Made by a program: the position numbers and the translations under genes. Positions 23,011 to 33,100 of a stretch of 64,000 bases of DNA are shown piece after piece. This DNA comes from Flammulina velutipes. Taxonomy: Eukaryota > Basidiomycota > Agaricomycetes > Agaricales > Physalacriaceae. The stretch lies in assembly GCA_011800155.1 (NCBI GenBank), contig CM022370.1, forward strand, positions 558,001-622,000, written 5' to 3'. The notes beneath the pieces are model-generated. The model searched no databases and was not told the DNA's origin. It saw nothing but the letters and a program-made list of their open reading frames with translations. Positions within the stretch are counted from its first letter, which is position 1, and each line of letters begins with the position of its first letter.

Positions 23011-24317
23011 TTAACGCCACGATGCAACAAACTTCTCAATGTGAGGCCATGCAGTCAAAAGTGCACCGACTTCGCAGAAATACCCAGCCTCTCCATCCTC
23101 TCCCTCGGCCACCTTGCTCGAAACAATAGACCATCCCCAACGTCCTTTGGTCCAAGCAGGATTTGTCGCAAACCCGCTTGAATACACCACTTTGCCTCCT
23201 TCTGGAACCTCACTACCGACCAGCGCACCGCCAAAATCGAGTTCACCGATTTTGGCAGCTGCCCAGCTGGTAACGTAGAGTATAGTCTCATTAGCAGCGT
23301 TGAAGACAGGTAACGTTCTGGCGCGAGACATTTCGCGTTGGAGTGTTATAGCCCTCGCCATTTGCTCTTCAGTGCGTGAAAGGATGATGGTTTCTCGGAC
23401 ATCGAGTGCAAACTCCGCAACACTTTTTCGTTTAAAACTGGAAATAGTCTCGGGCACGCAGCACATCGGAAAGTAAGCATTGGAGAGGAATACGTCGGGA
23501 CCTTTGAGTTGGGGTATTTGGTTACGAAGATTCGCCGTGAATGCTAGTGTGATGCGTTTCTTGCTTTCTGGTCGGTTGAAAGAGTGAATCTGAATGCGGA
23601 GCTAAGTGTGAAGAAGCTCTTGAGAAGTATTGAATACATGCCTTCGCGAGAATAGCTGTGACTACATCGTTTTCACTGACCCATACAACTTTCTTTTCAG
23701 ACTCTCCTTCGCCGTGGACCATAATCTTCTTGCGTATATTCTCGATTACGGAGAAGGGAATGAAGAGGGTACGCGATTCCGATTCGTTCAGAGCAAGATC
23801 GTAGATCATTGGAACGTAGTAACGAAAGTTTTCCCAGAGGCTGAAGATCGGGATCTTCGTCCGTGTTGTTTGCCTGAAAGCGACGACGTCTTTCTTTGAA
23901 GTGGGATAAGGTAGTCCGAAATCTGTCAAGGGATCCGACTCGAAGAGTCTGGGTAACGTAACGTCTTGCATGTTGTTCTTGGCAGAAATGAGCGAACACC
24001 AGGCGCGAAGGATTATCCCTAGCCCAGGAACGTCCACCACGGAATGAGGAATATGGAAACCGATGCAGGTCACATCAGTATAATTGTGTATATGAACGTG
24101 AAGTAGTGGGGTGTCCTTTGCCTTCAAGAGGTCCGTAGTGAGACGAGGAGTGTTGGGGGTTCGAAAGTGATGTATGCGCTCTAGAATTTCCGGCTGTAGA
24201 GGCTGAGATCTCGATGGCCTATCAGGGAGAGGGGCGTTGGTTTCTTGGGAAGTGAAGATGAAGGGAGGCCTCGCTTCAGAGAAGGAGTTAGGCATATGTA
24301 ATTCGAGCGAGCCCTGC
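23011..24317 (-). pseudogene. HXXXD acyltransferase, exons 2 onward, separated from exon 1 by a retrotransposon
   Basis: C-terminal major part of a BAHD/trichothecene-acetyltransferase-like (PF02458) enzyme that moves an acyl group from acyl-CoA. The coding exon begins at 24313 (GSLELHMPNSFSEARPPFIF). It contains the active-site HSVVD (HXXXD) in GFHIPHSVVDVPGLG near 24020. The last exon holds YVTSWAAAKIGELDFGGA, a DFGWG-like motif with altered end, near 23240, and stops at 23011. Introns are near 23600 and 23480. Exon 1 lies 10.2 kb away at 34551-34783. The base sequence of both parts is undamaged. The LTR reads in frame into this exon from 24412 without an ATG in the LTR part. Confidence 0.85.
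24313..24317. repeat. Target-site duplication, left copy (CCTGC)
   Basis: CCTGC directly abuts the left LTR and recurs directly after the right LTR at 34551-34555. Five bases is the usual length for Ty3/gypsy integrases. On the gene strand it reads GCAGG and contains the splice acceptor AG. Confidence 0.93.
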
Positions 24318-24541
24318 TGTAACCTCGCGTTGACAGTTGAACCCGAGTCCCTAGCGAACACGTCAAATATATGATATTGAGTCCAATGAGGACCGCGGGG
24401 ACGACAGAACACGAGGCGTGAAGTAGACGAAACGACGATGGTAAGAGTAAAGAGTAAAGTACAAGCGAGCGGAACGCGAGCGATAAAGTCCGAAACAAAC
24501 AGTAATCAATATCCATGCCCAATGCGGAATGGGCCCTTACA
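24318..24541 (-). repeat. 3' LTR of the chromovirus
   Basis: 224 bases, identical by eye to 34327-34550. Ends are TGTAA..TTACA on the element strand. It contains a TATATTT stretch (plus strand AAATATAT near 24366) that could serve as the core promoter. Its outer edge reads into the acyltransferase coding exon. Confidence 0.95.
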
Positions 24542-24552
24542 CTCTCCCCTTC
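24542..24552 (-). other. Polypurine tract (plus-strand primer)
   Basis: On the element strand GAAGGGGAGAG stands immediately before the 3' LTR (TGTAAGGG). This is the expected place and composition for the plus-strand primer of reverse transcription. Confidence 0.85.
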
Positions 24553-24640
24553 AAGATCGAGTCCCCGACGAAGATCTTCTACAATAACAAAACACCTCGA
24601 CATCACGTTGATAAGCCCATGGCAAGATTGAAGACGACGA

Positions 24641-26470
24641 CTAAACGGAGCCGTTGTCTGACGGATCCGCCCCAGCCTGGGACGCGTCGGCCTCAGCCAT
24701 GTCCGCGTCCCCGTCTTCAGGTTGTGCTGCCTTGCGAGCTCGTGAGTCCCAATCGTGTTTGCGAGTTAAGATCCGGCGGTGACGCAGGAACGTCAGATCT
24801 AGCGCCGGCCATCCTCGAGCCGTCATAGGGTCCCAATACTGTAGCGACCCTCGTGCAATCGGAGGAATTCCATACGCGACCAAGCGTTCTGGGAGAGCGT
24901 AGGCGATAAATTCCCAGTCCTTAGCTTCTTCTGGCAGGAATGTATCGCCCATGGAATTAGCCCATTGTATTGCCCATGGCCAGGCGTCCGCGACCCTCTC
25001 GAGCGAGACACCGACTTCCGCAAAAAAATTCGCCAATCCGTAAACATCCAAGTTATCGATGTTTGGGATGGGGAATGGGCGTGGAGAGTAGTCGTCTGAT
25101 ATAACCAACTTCTTATCCCCCACGATTTCGGAGTAGAGACCCACTGAGTAGATCAGGTGAGCACAAACCATCGTGAATCGTCGGCGATTGCGATTGCTCA
25201 TGCCATGCTTCTTCGTTTCAGGTTGAAGATCACGTACCATGATATGGCCCCGGATTGTGCGCATGTCAATGATACCTTTGCTGTCCGACACATGGACCCC
25301 TGGTGCCATCTCTGGCACCAGTTCGAGGGCTAGCCACTCCGCCGTTGATGTCTCCCCGGCGTCAGCTGCAGGCGCCTTGCCATGATAGATCTTCGTGAAG
25401 GCGTAATTGGTGTTGAACTTAAGGATCCCGTCTGCTACCTCCGACACCTTCACTCTGTATCGATGCCAATACGGTACCACGTGGTCCCACTCATTCTGGA
25501 GATGCGCGAGACTTGTCGGTAGCGGTATGGAGTTATTGGTGGCTGGGCCCCAGTGTTCCGCAACCCATCGGGCGACGTGCGCCATGTAGTATGCATCGTA
25601 TTCACCAGGGGTGTCAGCTTTGCGCAACAGTTCGTCGACTGCTTCGACTGTTCTCGGATATAACAGTGAGTGAAAGATTGTCGTCGATAGTGTCGTTATC
25701 TGACGCTTTTCGTTCAGTATCGCCATTGTTGTTGCTGTAGGCCGCATGCCAGCCTCGCGATCTGCCTGCGACATGTTTTCAACTCGCCGACCGGCTGGCA
25801 CCAAGTGCGCTAGGTTCGGCGGCGCCTTCAACATGTCGAACGTTGGGGAGGGGACACCTGATACGCGTATAACATCGCACCAGGTTCCCTTCCTTCTCTG
25901 TCCGTCCTCGCTAGCATACTGCTCGGCGATTTGCAATGTATGCAACACCCTCTCGGGGTTCGGCTGGCGTACTGGTGCTGCAGGTGCTACAGGTGGACCT
26001 TTACGCGGACGTTTCCGATCGCGCACGGTCTCGTCTGTCTGCCCTCTAAGCTCCTTGTTTTCCGCCAGCGCTTGTTGGAGTTGGTGCTCCAAACGGGCGT
26101 TGGACTCTCTAAGGTCATGCAATTCGTCCTCGACCTTGTCGAGGAACGACGCACGCTGATCGTCCACCGCCGCCATCATGGTCACTTCCCGCTGCACGAG
26201 CGGGATTATGACGTGAGTGCGGAAGTCGTCACAAGAACGACAATTCGCCTCCACTGGATGTCCGATCATGTTGGCATTCTCGATATACTGCCAACCCGAC
26301 TGGATTGGGCGCTGTACTTGGCCTCCACGACCTGTACCGCGCCCACGATATCCTCCGCGTCCGCGATTACCACGGCCGATGAGGGAGTGAGGGGATGTAG
26401 TAGAATTGTGCGAAGACATGTTTGTCGTGAGGTAGGTGAGACCGTACTCTCTTGCTACCGTTCTGACCAT
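24641..26470 (-). CDS. Chromovirus ORF3: RGG-box, coiled-coil protein in env position, function unknown
   Basis: 609 codons between pol and the 3' LTR. It starts at ATG 26470, or at the internal ATG 26419 (MSSHNSTTS). Residues about 33-52 form an RGG box (GRGNRGRGGYRGRGTGRGG), a common RNA-binding motif. Residues about 108-147 are a heptad-like coiled coil (FLDKVEDELHDLRESNARLE...). A basic patch RDRKRPRKG follows, then a long globular-looking part rich in Trp, and an acidic Asp/Ala-rich tail. No signal peptide, membrane segment or furin-like site is seen, so it is not a classical envelope protein. It is in the same frame as ORF2, eight codons after its stop. I do not recognise the globular domain. 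A role in RNP assembly or RNA handling is inference. Confidence 0.85.
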   Translation of the reverse strand: MVRTVAREYGLTYLTTNMSSHNSTTSPHSLIGRGNRGRGGYRGRGTGRGGQVQRPIQSGWQYIENANMIGHPVEANCRSCDDFRTHVIIPLVQREVTMMAAVDDQRASFLDKVEDELHDLRESNARLEHQLQQALAENKELRGQTDETVRDRKRPRKGPPVAPAAPVRQPNPERVLHTLQIAEQYASEDGQRRKGTWCDVIRVSGVPSPTFDMLKAPPNLAHLVPAGRRVENMSQADREAGMRPTATTMAILNEKRQITTLSTTIFHSLLYPRTVEAVDELLRKADTPGEYDAYYMAHVARWVAEHWGPATNNSIPLPTSLAHLQNEWDHVVPYWHRYRVKVSEVADGILKFNTNYAFTKIYHGKAPAADAGETSTAEWLALELVPEMAPGVHVSDSKGIIDMRTIRGHIMVRDLQPETKKHGMSNRNRRRFTMVCAHLIYSVGLYSEIVGDKKLVISDDYSPRPFPIPNIDNLDVYGLANFFAEVGVSLERVADAWPWAIQWANSMGDTFLPEEAKDWEFIAYALPERLVAYGIPPIARGSLQYWDPMTARGWPALDLTFLRHRRILTRKHDWDSRARKAAQPEDGDADMAEADASQAGADPSDNGSV

Positions 26471-26494
26471 TCTTCTTATAGTTCTGTTGTACGC

Positions 26495-29400
26495 TTAACG
26501 GCGACCTCGCTTCCTCTGTGTCGGTAGGCGTGTAGGTTTAGGTAATTCCTCCCATTTTGTCACGCCTTTCAACTCGAAGTACTCATCCAATGCCTTCAGG
26601 TCTTTTACATATTCCAGCGGCTCGACTGTACTATCACCCATCGACCATCGGACATGAAAATGGGGTTTATTCCTTTTCCATTCATGGCCTTCTATGGCTT
26701 CGACGAAGTATTCCGCCTCTGGTGGTGCCCCGAAATCATATGGTTCCGGAGTCGATCGATCCGGGAAGATCAGTGCGTCTGACGGCTCATACCTACGCAG
26801 GAGGCTAACATGGAACTTATTATGTAGTCTCCTCTTTTGTAACTGCTCAGGCAGTTCCAATACGTAGGTCGATGTTTCTGGTGATGTCTCCAGTACGGTA
26901 TAGGGCCCGATATATTTTGGTAAAAGTTTTCTTGCCCTTCCTTTCGGGAAATTAATGTTCTGTGTAGAGAGGTATACTTTCGAACCTTTTTCAATATCTG
27001 GTTCATCCCTTCGCCTCTCGTTCGCGTAGTGAGTTTGAAATACCCGTGCCGCTATTATTGCCTCATGTGCATCATACAGGTTTTGCATGGCTTGCACGCC
27101 AAAGGCCCTCACCCCTGGCTGGACGTCTGGCATGCTTTTTACCTCCTGTATCATTGATGGGACATATCCATAGACTAACTCGAACGGTGCGAAACCCGTA
27201 GTCTCATTAATGCTCGAATTTAATGCAAATTCAACCAGTGGCACTTTAATCAACCAGTCTCGTTGATCTGGTCTTATCGCAGCCCGGAAGATTTGGCCAA
27301 TGGATCTGTTTGCCCGTTCTGTCGCCCCATCTGTTTGAGGATGAAACGACGTCGACATTAATAGTTTTGCTCCCAGCAGACGATGTAATTGTCGCCACCA
27401 CGTTGACGTGAACTTCGAGTCCCGATCGGAGACTATTGACTCCGGCAGGCCATGTAATCGTACGATCTCCCGCAAGTAGATCTGCGATAAGTCTGTCGCC
27501 GTATTCTTGGTATGTACCGGAATTAGGTGAACTTGCGATGTCAGTCGACATATCACTACCCACAGATAGTTATACCCTTGGACTTCGGGGAAAGGACCTA
27601 TGAAATCCATTCCTATTGATTTCCATTTTCCTGTCGGGATTGGCAGTGGGTGTAGTTTACCTGCAGGTGCTTGATAGTCTCCTTTCGCTTTTAGGCATGT
27701 CTCACACGTCCGACAGAATTGCTCCGTCATGCCATGTATTTTTGGCCACCAATACCAGCGACGCACGTAATCTGCTGTACGCTGGGACCCAAAATGACCT
27801 ACGATCATGTGCGCTTGTTCGAGTACTAGTCCTCGGAGTGATCGCTGACCTGGTGGTGACTTAGGTATGCACAGTACCCGTTCCCCGGCCAGGTTGGTTG
27901 TGAAAATCAGGCCGTCATAGACAATAAACCTTGGGTGGTCCTGTGGCTTATCTAGAATCTTCACAAATAGTGGATCCTGTTCATACCCCCGTCGCACATC
28001 ATCTAAGAATGCCTGGTCACTTTCTAGTGTGAATGGTAATGTCTCGTCCTTTGCTCGGGACTCTAAGATTGTCGGATTTATTGTAGGCAAGTCATTAGGA
28101 ACTTCAGATTCCGGCTCTCGCGCTGCTTCCATCTCCGCTGCCTCAATGTCCCTTGGTTCCAATCGTTCTGCGAGCTTTTGCGCTGCCGCTTGCTTGCGTG
28201 TACGCATTGCCATTAGATGCTCATGGACTTCTTGTAGACGCCCTGCTGGTAAGTCCTCGCCATTGCGATCCAAGCGTATGTCTGCATTCGCATAGTCTTC
28301 TGGTGGCTGAACTTCATCAGGTGCGTCTGATTCATAGTATCGTGACAGGGCGTCAGCGACCTTGTTATTGATACCTTTGACATACGTGATATCAAAATCA
28401 AAGCGTGCTAAGTATTCCATCCATCGCATCTGACGACTTGACAGGTGCTGTTGTGTTTTAAAGAACTCGAGTGCCTTATGATCCGTGACAATATGGATAC
28501 GATAGCCTATCAACTTGTGTTCCCATCGTAATAGGGCCTCAAGGATAGCTAATGTCTCCTGCTCGAACACGGCATAATGCTTCTGCGAGTGTGAGAATTT
28601 TTTCGACATAAATCCCGCGGGACGACATGCCTGCCACGTAGGGCCTTGTCCATACATTCCACCAACACCTCTGATTGATGCGTCACAGATTACCCAAATA
28701 GGTTCATCGAGATCTGGTCGTATCGGACGTAGTATTGGTGTGGCGCAGCATAATTGCTTGATACGTTCAAAACACGTATCATGTATTGGTCGCCAATGAA
28801 ATGGTTGATGATTCAACTCCATCTCAGCCAGCGGTGTTGTATATGCTGTAATATCGGGCAGGAAATGCGCCAAATATGTGATCATTCCCAAGAACTTTTG
28901 CACATCGTTGAAGTTGCGTGGTACACGCCAGTTGCGTATCTTCGCTAACTTATCTGTATCCGCATGAAGTCCTTTGTCATCAATTTTATGGCCGAGGCAA
29001 TCTACCTCTTTAGCGTACAAGTCAACCTTGTCCGCTTTAAGGTAGAAGCTATGCTCCCGGAGCCGTTCAAATATCAGTCCCAGATGTCTCTCATGTTCAG
29101 CAACGGAGTCACTGAACACAAAAATGTCATCTAGATATACGTGCATAAATATTCCAATGTACTCTTGGAATATTGTATACATCAATCGTTGGAATGTTGA
29201 TGGTGCGTTACAATCACCTTGCTGCATTACATTACTGATGAATGTACCAAATACTGTCGCAAAGACAGACTTCCACACGTCACCAGTAATGATTCGTACT
29301 TGCTCATATGCATTTGATAGATCAATCTTACTTCGTACCTTCCGCCGCGCCACATCAAAACGAATATGATCCTGATCTGGAAATGGCGTGACGTCTTTGT

Positions 29401-30031
29401 AAGTATTCTCGTTACGCTGTCGGCAGTCTACCGTCGTGCGCAATGATCCATCCTTCTTTGGAACACATAACATTGGCGCTGCTTGTGTCGCTGTTGTCCG
29501 TTCCCACCAACCTGCTTGTTGGTATAAGTTGATCTTCTCCAATAATGGAGGTAGCATTGAATCTGGGCATTTTGGCCGATAATATCGGTACTTTGCCTGT
29601 TCATCAACCAGTGGTATGGCATGATTAACTGCCCGCATCGGGGGTAACTCACTCGGGGCCCCCTTCATAATATCTGCGCAGCATTCTAACCATTTTGCGC
29701 GAAGCCGGGGAACATCCTCTTCAGATAGTTCCTTAGCTTCATTCTTCGCTGTTCGCATTCGAAAGAGGCCTGCCGTTGCCTGGAGTGTTTCCTCTAAGCT
29801 TAGCTTAATCTCTTCATTTGCTTCCTGTTGCGCCGGAGCCTTGCCCTCACTTTTCTCGTTGGAGAACTGTGGGAGCTCTAGCTCATGCAACAACTCATCA
29901 ATTTCGTACAAATATATTTTTGTTTGTGGATCAGTTATATCATATGATATTGCTGTCTCCACAATTTTCTCTACATCCTCCATACTCAGGAAGTCCTCAG
30001 GATCCATTAGCACAGGTAAGTGACGACTCAA
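26495..30031 (-). CDS. Chromovirus ORF2: Pol (RT, RNase H, integrase, chromodomain)
   Basis: 1178 codons. Reverse transcriptase is at residues about 190-380, with VDCRQRNENTYKD, SKIDLSNAYEQVRI and the catalytic YLDDIFVFSD near residue 299. RNase H has ICDASIRGVGG, FEQETLAILEAL and TDHKALEFF, ending in KVADALSRYY. The integrase zinc site is HMIVGHF..CRTCETCLKAKG. The catalytic D-D-E sits in MDFIGPFP, SDRDSKF and GATERANRS. A chromodomain-like C-terminus (EYFVEAIEGHEW, HFHVRWSMG, NTVEP-like STVEPLEYVKDL) ends with basic RKRGRR. The frame is open upstream to 30127, just after the ORF1 stop, and the codon at 30031 is TTG. The first ATG is at 30007. Synthesis as a Gag-Pol readthrough product is therefore likely. 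No protease is in this ORF; it is at the end of ORF1. Confidence 0.95.
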   Translation of the reverse strand: MSRHLPVLMDPEDFLSMEDVEKIVETAISYDITDPQTKIYLYEIDELLHELELPQFSNEKSEGKAPAQQEANEEIKLSLEETLQATAGLFRMRTAKNEAKELSEEDVPRLRAKWLECCADIMKGAPSELPPMRAVNHAIPLVDEQAKYRYYRPKCPDSMLPPLLEKINLYQQAGWWERTTATQAAPMLCVPKKDGSLRTTVDCRQRNENTYKDVTPFPDQDHIRFDVARRKVRSKIDLSNAYEQVRIITGDVWKSVFATVFGTFISNVMQQGDCNAPSTFQRLMYTIFQEYIGIFMHVYLDDIFVFSDSVAEHERHLGLIFERLREHSFYLKADKVDLYAKEVDCLGHKIDDKGLHADTDKLAKIRNWRVPRNFNDVQKFLGMITYLAHFLPDITAYTTPLAEMELNHQPFHWRPIHDTCFERIKQLCCATPILRPIRPDLDEPIWVICDASIRGVGGMYGQGPTWQACRPAGFMSKKFSHSQKHYAVFEQETLAILEALLRWEHKLIGYRIHIVTDHKALEFFKTQQHLSSRQMRWMEYLARFDFDITYVKGINNKVADALSRYYESDAPDEVQPPEDYANADIRLDRNGEDLPAGRLQEVHEHLMAMRTRKQAAAQKLAERLEPRDIEAAEMEAAREPESEVPNDLPTINPTILESRAKDETLPFTLESDQAFLDDVRRGYEQDPLFVKILDKPQDHPRFIVYDGLIFTTNLAGERVLCIPKSPPGQRSLRGLVLEQAHMIVGHFGSQRTADYVRRWYWWPKIHGMTEQFCRTCETCLKAKGDYQAPAGKLHPLPIPTGKWKSIGMDFIGPFPEVQGYNYLWVVICRLTSQVHLIPVHTKNTATDLSQIYLREIVRLHGLPESIVSDRDSKFTSTWWRQLHRLLGAKLLMSTSFHPQTDGATERANRSIGQIFRAAIRPDQRDWLIKVPLVEFALNSSINETTGFAPFELVYGYVPSMIQEVKSMPDVQPGVRAFGVQAMQNLYDAHEAIIAARVFQTHYANERRRDEPDIEKGSKVYLSTQNINFPKGRARKLLPKYIGPYTVLETSPETSTYVLELPEQLQKRRLHNKFHVSLLRRYEPSDALIFPDRSTPEPYDFGAPPEAEYFVEAIEGHEWKRNKPHFHVRWSMGDSTVEPLEYVKDLKALDEYFELKGVTKWEELPKPTRLPTQRKRGRR

Positions 30032-30130
30032 ACCGGGTTTTCGTGACCGTTCCTCATCAGACGATGTGCACCATAATGGAACGACCCGGTTTAGTCTCGC
30101 CTGATTGAATACCTGAGGCTCTTCCCGTCA
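30030..30130 (-). promoter_or_regulatory. Probable Gag-Pol stop-codon readthrough signal
   Basis: ORF1 ends GAA TGA at 30128-30130 and the next codon is CGG. ORF2 continues in the same frame. Downstream on the RNA is a large stem-loop. The outer stem is 8 bp (plus-strand arms AAACCGGG 30030-30037 and CCCGGTTT 30085-30092). The inner stem is 6 bp (CGTTCC 30048-30053 and GGAACG 30078-30083). UGA followed by CGG or CUA plus a downstream structure is a known readthrough arrangement in RNA viruses. The stem begins about 35 nt after the stop, farther than usual. Confidence 0.65.
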
Positions 30131-33100
30131 TTCTGAAGGTTGAGCGGCACGCTCCCCTTCAGTTGGAACCCGTGGTATCGTGAGGGATTCTCCACTTAGC
30201 TCCACCAAAGGTAACTGGTCCGGTCGTCGCTTCGTCTTAAGATTATAACCGTCCACTGTAGCCTTTGGTGATGCCTTAGCAGAGTACCGCCGCGCAATTT
30301 CCGCTAGTTCCTCATTTTCGAGTACCGTTGGCATTGGCTTGCCTTTCACCCGAATTGTATTGTGTTCAAAGTCCAATGCTATTTTGAACTTACGCATAAA
30401 TGCCGTTCCCAATACCAAGTCGTACCGATCAACATTGGCGATATCAAAATACATCCGATCACCCATGCTAATGCTTCCGTTATCGTAAGATAAGATCGCG
30501 AATCCTCCGAAGATGATCTGTGATCTGCTCCCTTTTGTACCAAGTTGTAGCGTGATAGGATCCTGAAGAGTGAATAGGTCTGGTTTGCAGATATGTGCAA
30601 AATCATGACTCATCAACTCCGCAGAACACCCACTATCAAACAATGCGAACGCACGATGCCCATTAACATTGACAAATGCTGTCAAGCATCGTTTCTCCTC
30701 GTTCGCGCGGCGCGGTCGTTTCAGTGTTTTCTTTGTATGCTTGACAGATGGGTCCAGTGTAGGTATATATTCTGCTCTCCCTTCTGTCTTGCGTACTTCC
30801 ATTGTTTGTAGGTATTCCGTGAAGTCCAGTACCTCATCATCCACAGAATCAGCTACACTCTCTGTGTCATCCTTATCTGCATTGTCGGCTTCATAGTGAG
30901 ACGTTCTCACGTCCTCCCAATCTCCGACTTGCATGAAACCTAATCGTGGTGCCTCATCGTTCCTTGACTCGGCCACATGATATAGTATATCTTCATCTGC
31001 TGCCTCATCTTCGAACTGGGAACCACCCCATGGGTCATCCCCGTCCTCTGATAGTACCTCTATGCCATAATTCTGAACGTCGACACGGAACATCTTTTCC
31101 ATTGGACGGTCCTTATTTATTTCATGGAGAGGACATTCTTCGTCCTTGGCAAAATGTCCTTCACCGCCACATGCAAAACACTTACGGGATTTAGTCTCCC
31201 GAATATATCCTGTCTTGTTCCGTGACGGTGAGCTGTTGCCCCGATATGGCGCGCTCAGTCCTTTCTTTTCAGCGGGCTCTGTCGTTGCCTCTCTTTTCTT
31301 TGCCGGTGGGCGAGCGTCAGCTTTTGGACGTCGTTCCCGTGGCTGAGGTGCCGGGATAAAGTCCTTAGCTTGTCTCGTTGGTGATCGATGTCGTTCTCTA
31401 GCAACTATACGTGCCGGAGGGTGGCTCTGCATCTGTTCCTGTCTATATGCTCTATAACCATTTTCCAGCACCAGGCACCGCTGCATAATCACATTCACGG
31501 ATTGAATCCGTTCTGGTGTTATGCCTTCGATAATTAACTGCTTCCGAATGAATTCTGGCAACGCTGCTATAAGTGTTGCCCGGAAGCGGTAGACATCCGG
31601 TGGCGCCGGCATAATGTTGGCAAATGTCACCATTCGTTGGAATAAGTCACGGACTCCTCCACTGTTATAATATGGTATCTCATCAAATTTGCGTACCATC
31701 TCTCGCAGTGAGTCATCTGTCACGAAGTGCACGAATATCTGATGCATCATTTCAATGAAAGTAAGTCTTCGACTTCCTGTCATTACTGATGTGTTGGCAA
31801 TACGTCGATAGAACTGTAATCCTGCACCTTCCAGGGCTCGCGCTAGCAGCGACTGGCGCGCAATATCAGCCCGTGTTGGTATTGTACTATCGTCTAATGT
31901 TGCCGGGCCATGAGCGCCAACCTGATCAAGCCAGCGTATCACGTCTCGTGCCCATGTGTCATACACCAAGATATCTCCCGATGCGCCTGAGTATTTTGCT
32001 GGGTCTTCGGCGTTACGTGCCACTACCTTAGCAATTTCTCGTTCATGATCATCCAAGGTACAGTAAAGCCGTTCCGTAATTAGATCCTCAATTCCGAAGA
32101 AAAGTGAGTCTAGTACACTGACATTACTGTCCCTTACCCGAGGGGTATAGACATATTCATCCTGTGGATCAGGTATAATCTCGTTAATCGCTGATGTGGC
32201 GCGTCTAAATTTACGCGGTGCTCTAGGTGTCAGATTTATCTCTGGTTTCTCGCCATGCTTGGATCCACTATCCGAGGATGAAGACTCAGAAGGCTCCCCA
32301 CCATTATCTGGCGCCACTGTCACTGTACGTGCTGTTCGCCTTGTTGGGGTACTTTCATCATTGTTATCTCTTCTCGGTGGGATGTCCTCTCGCCGATGCC
32401 TCCAGTTTCCGTTGTCACCATTTGATGGTGACGATGACGATGTAGGAGGCGGTGGCGGTGGCGGTGACGGCGGTGGCGGTTGATGATGACGAGTGTCCTC
32501 TTGTAGGTTTGCTCCCCATCGTATGGTTCCTCCTTGATTTACCGTGACTGATCTTGTCTTCTGATGTAAACCCACTGGTTTGGGTGGGATTGGGGGAGGC
32601 AGGATCGGAGACGGCTGGATCGTAGGTGGTGGCTGGATCGGAGGCGGTAGAATTGGAGGGGGCGGTATAAATGTTGAGAGCATATCACGTCCCCTCTCTC
32701 TCTCTTTTCCTCCGATATCTATACGCTGTTGTGGTATGTGTGTGCTTCTAATTTCTTGCTTCAGTGATAGAGGTTCCTCCTTGATATATGGTTCTTCTAT
32801 CACCTGTGCCATATTGATTGGAATCATAATTGGTGGCGGCGATACAATTTTATCCATTGCTATCACTCCGCCTGTTTTGATCTCCTCGATATTCTCTTCC
32901 TCATCCTCCTCGATGACTACCTCAAATGGTAGCCTTCCGGACGATGATGTGTGTTGTTGTGGTATATCCTCGAATGGTTGACTTTTAACCTCATCTGACT
33001 TTCCCATCGGTGGGGGAATATGTAGAGGTATCGTACTCTCCTGTAGCCCCCCGACAAGGTCTATCAATTCACGGTTTGCTTCTTCATTCTTGACTGACGA

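Noticed and set aside
15824..24317. A psilocybin-type cluster
   Set aside because: The decarboxylase is of the AADC family, not the PsiD (phosphatidylserine decarboxylase-like) family, and no kinase or N-methyltransferase gene is nearby.
23522..24412. A complete acyltransferase starting at 24412 inside the LTR
   Set aside because: The apparent first codon is GTG, not ATG, and the sequence up to 24318 is LTR; the true first exon is at 34783.
24641..26470. ORF3 as a classical retroviral envelope protein
   Set aside because: No signal peptide, no membrane helix and no cleavage-site pattern; it begins with an RGG box and has a coiled coil instead.
25931..26527. Plus-strand open frames across the retrotransposon (for example 25931-26527, 35679-36428, 37643-38074)
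   Set aside because: They are antisense shadows of ORF3 and the kinase, with no domains and biased composition.
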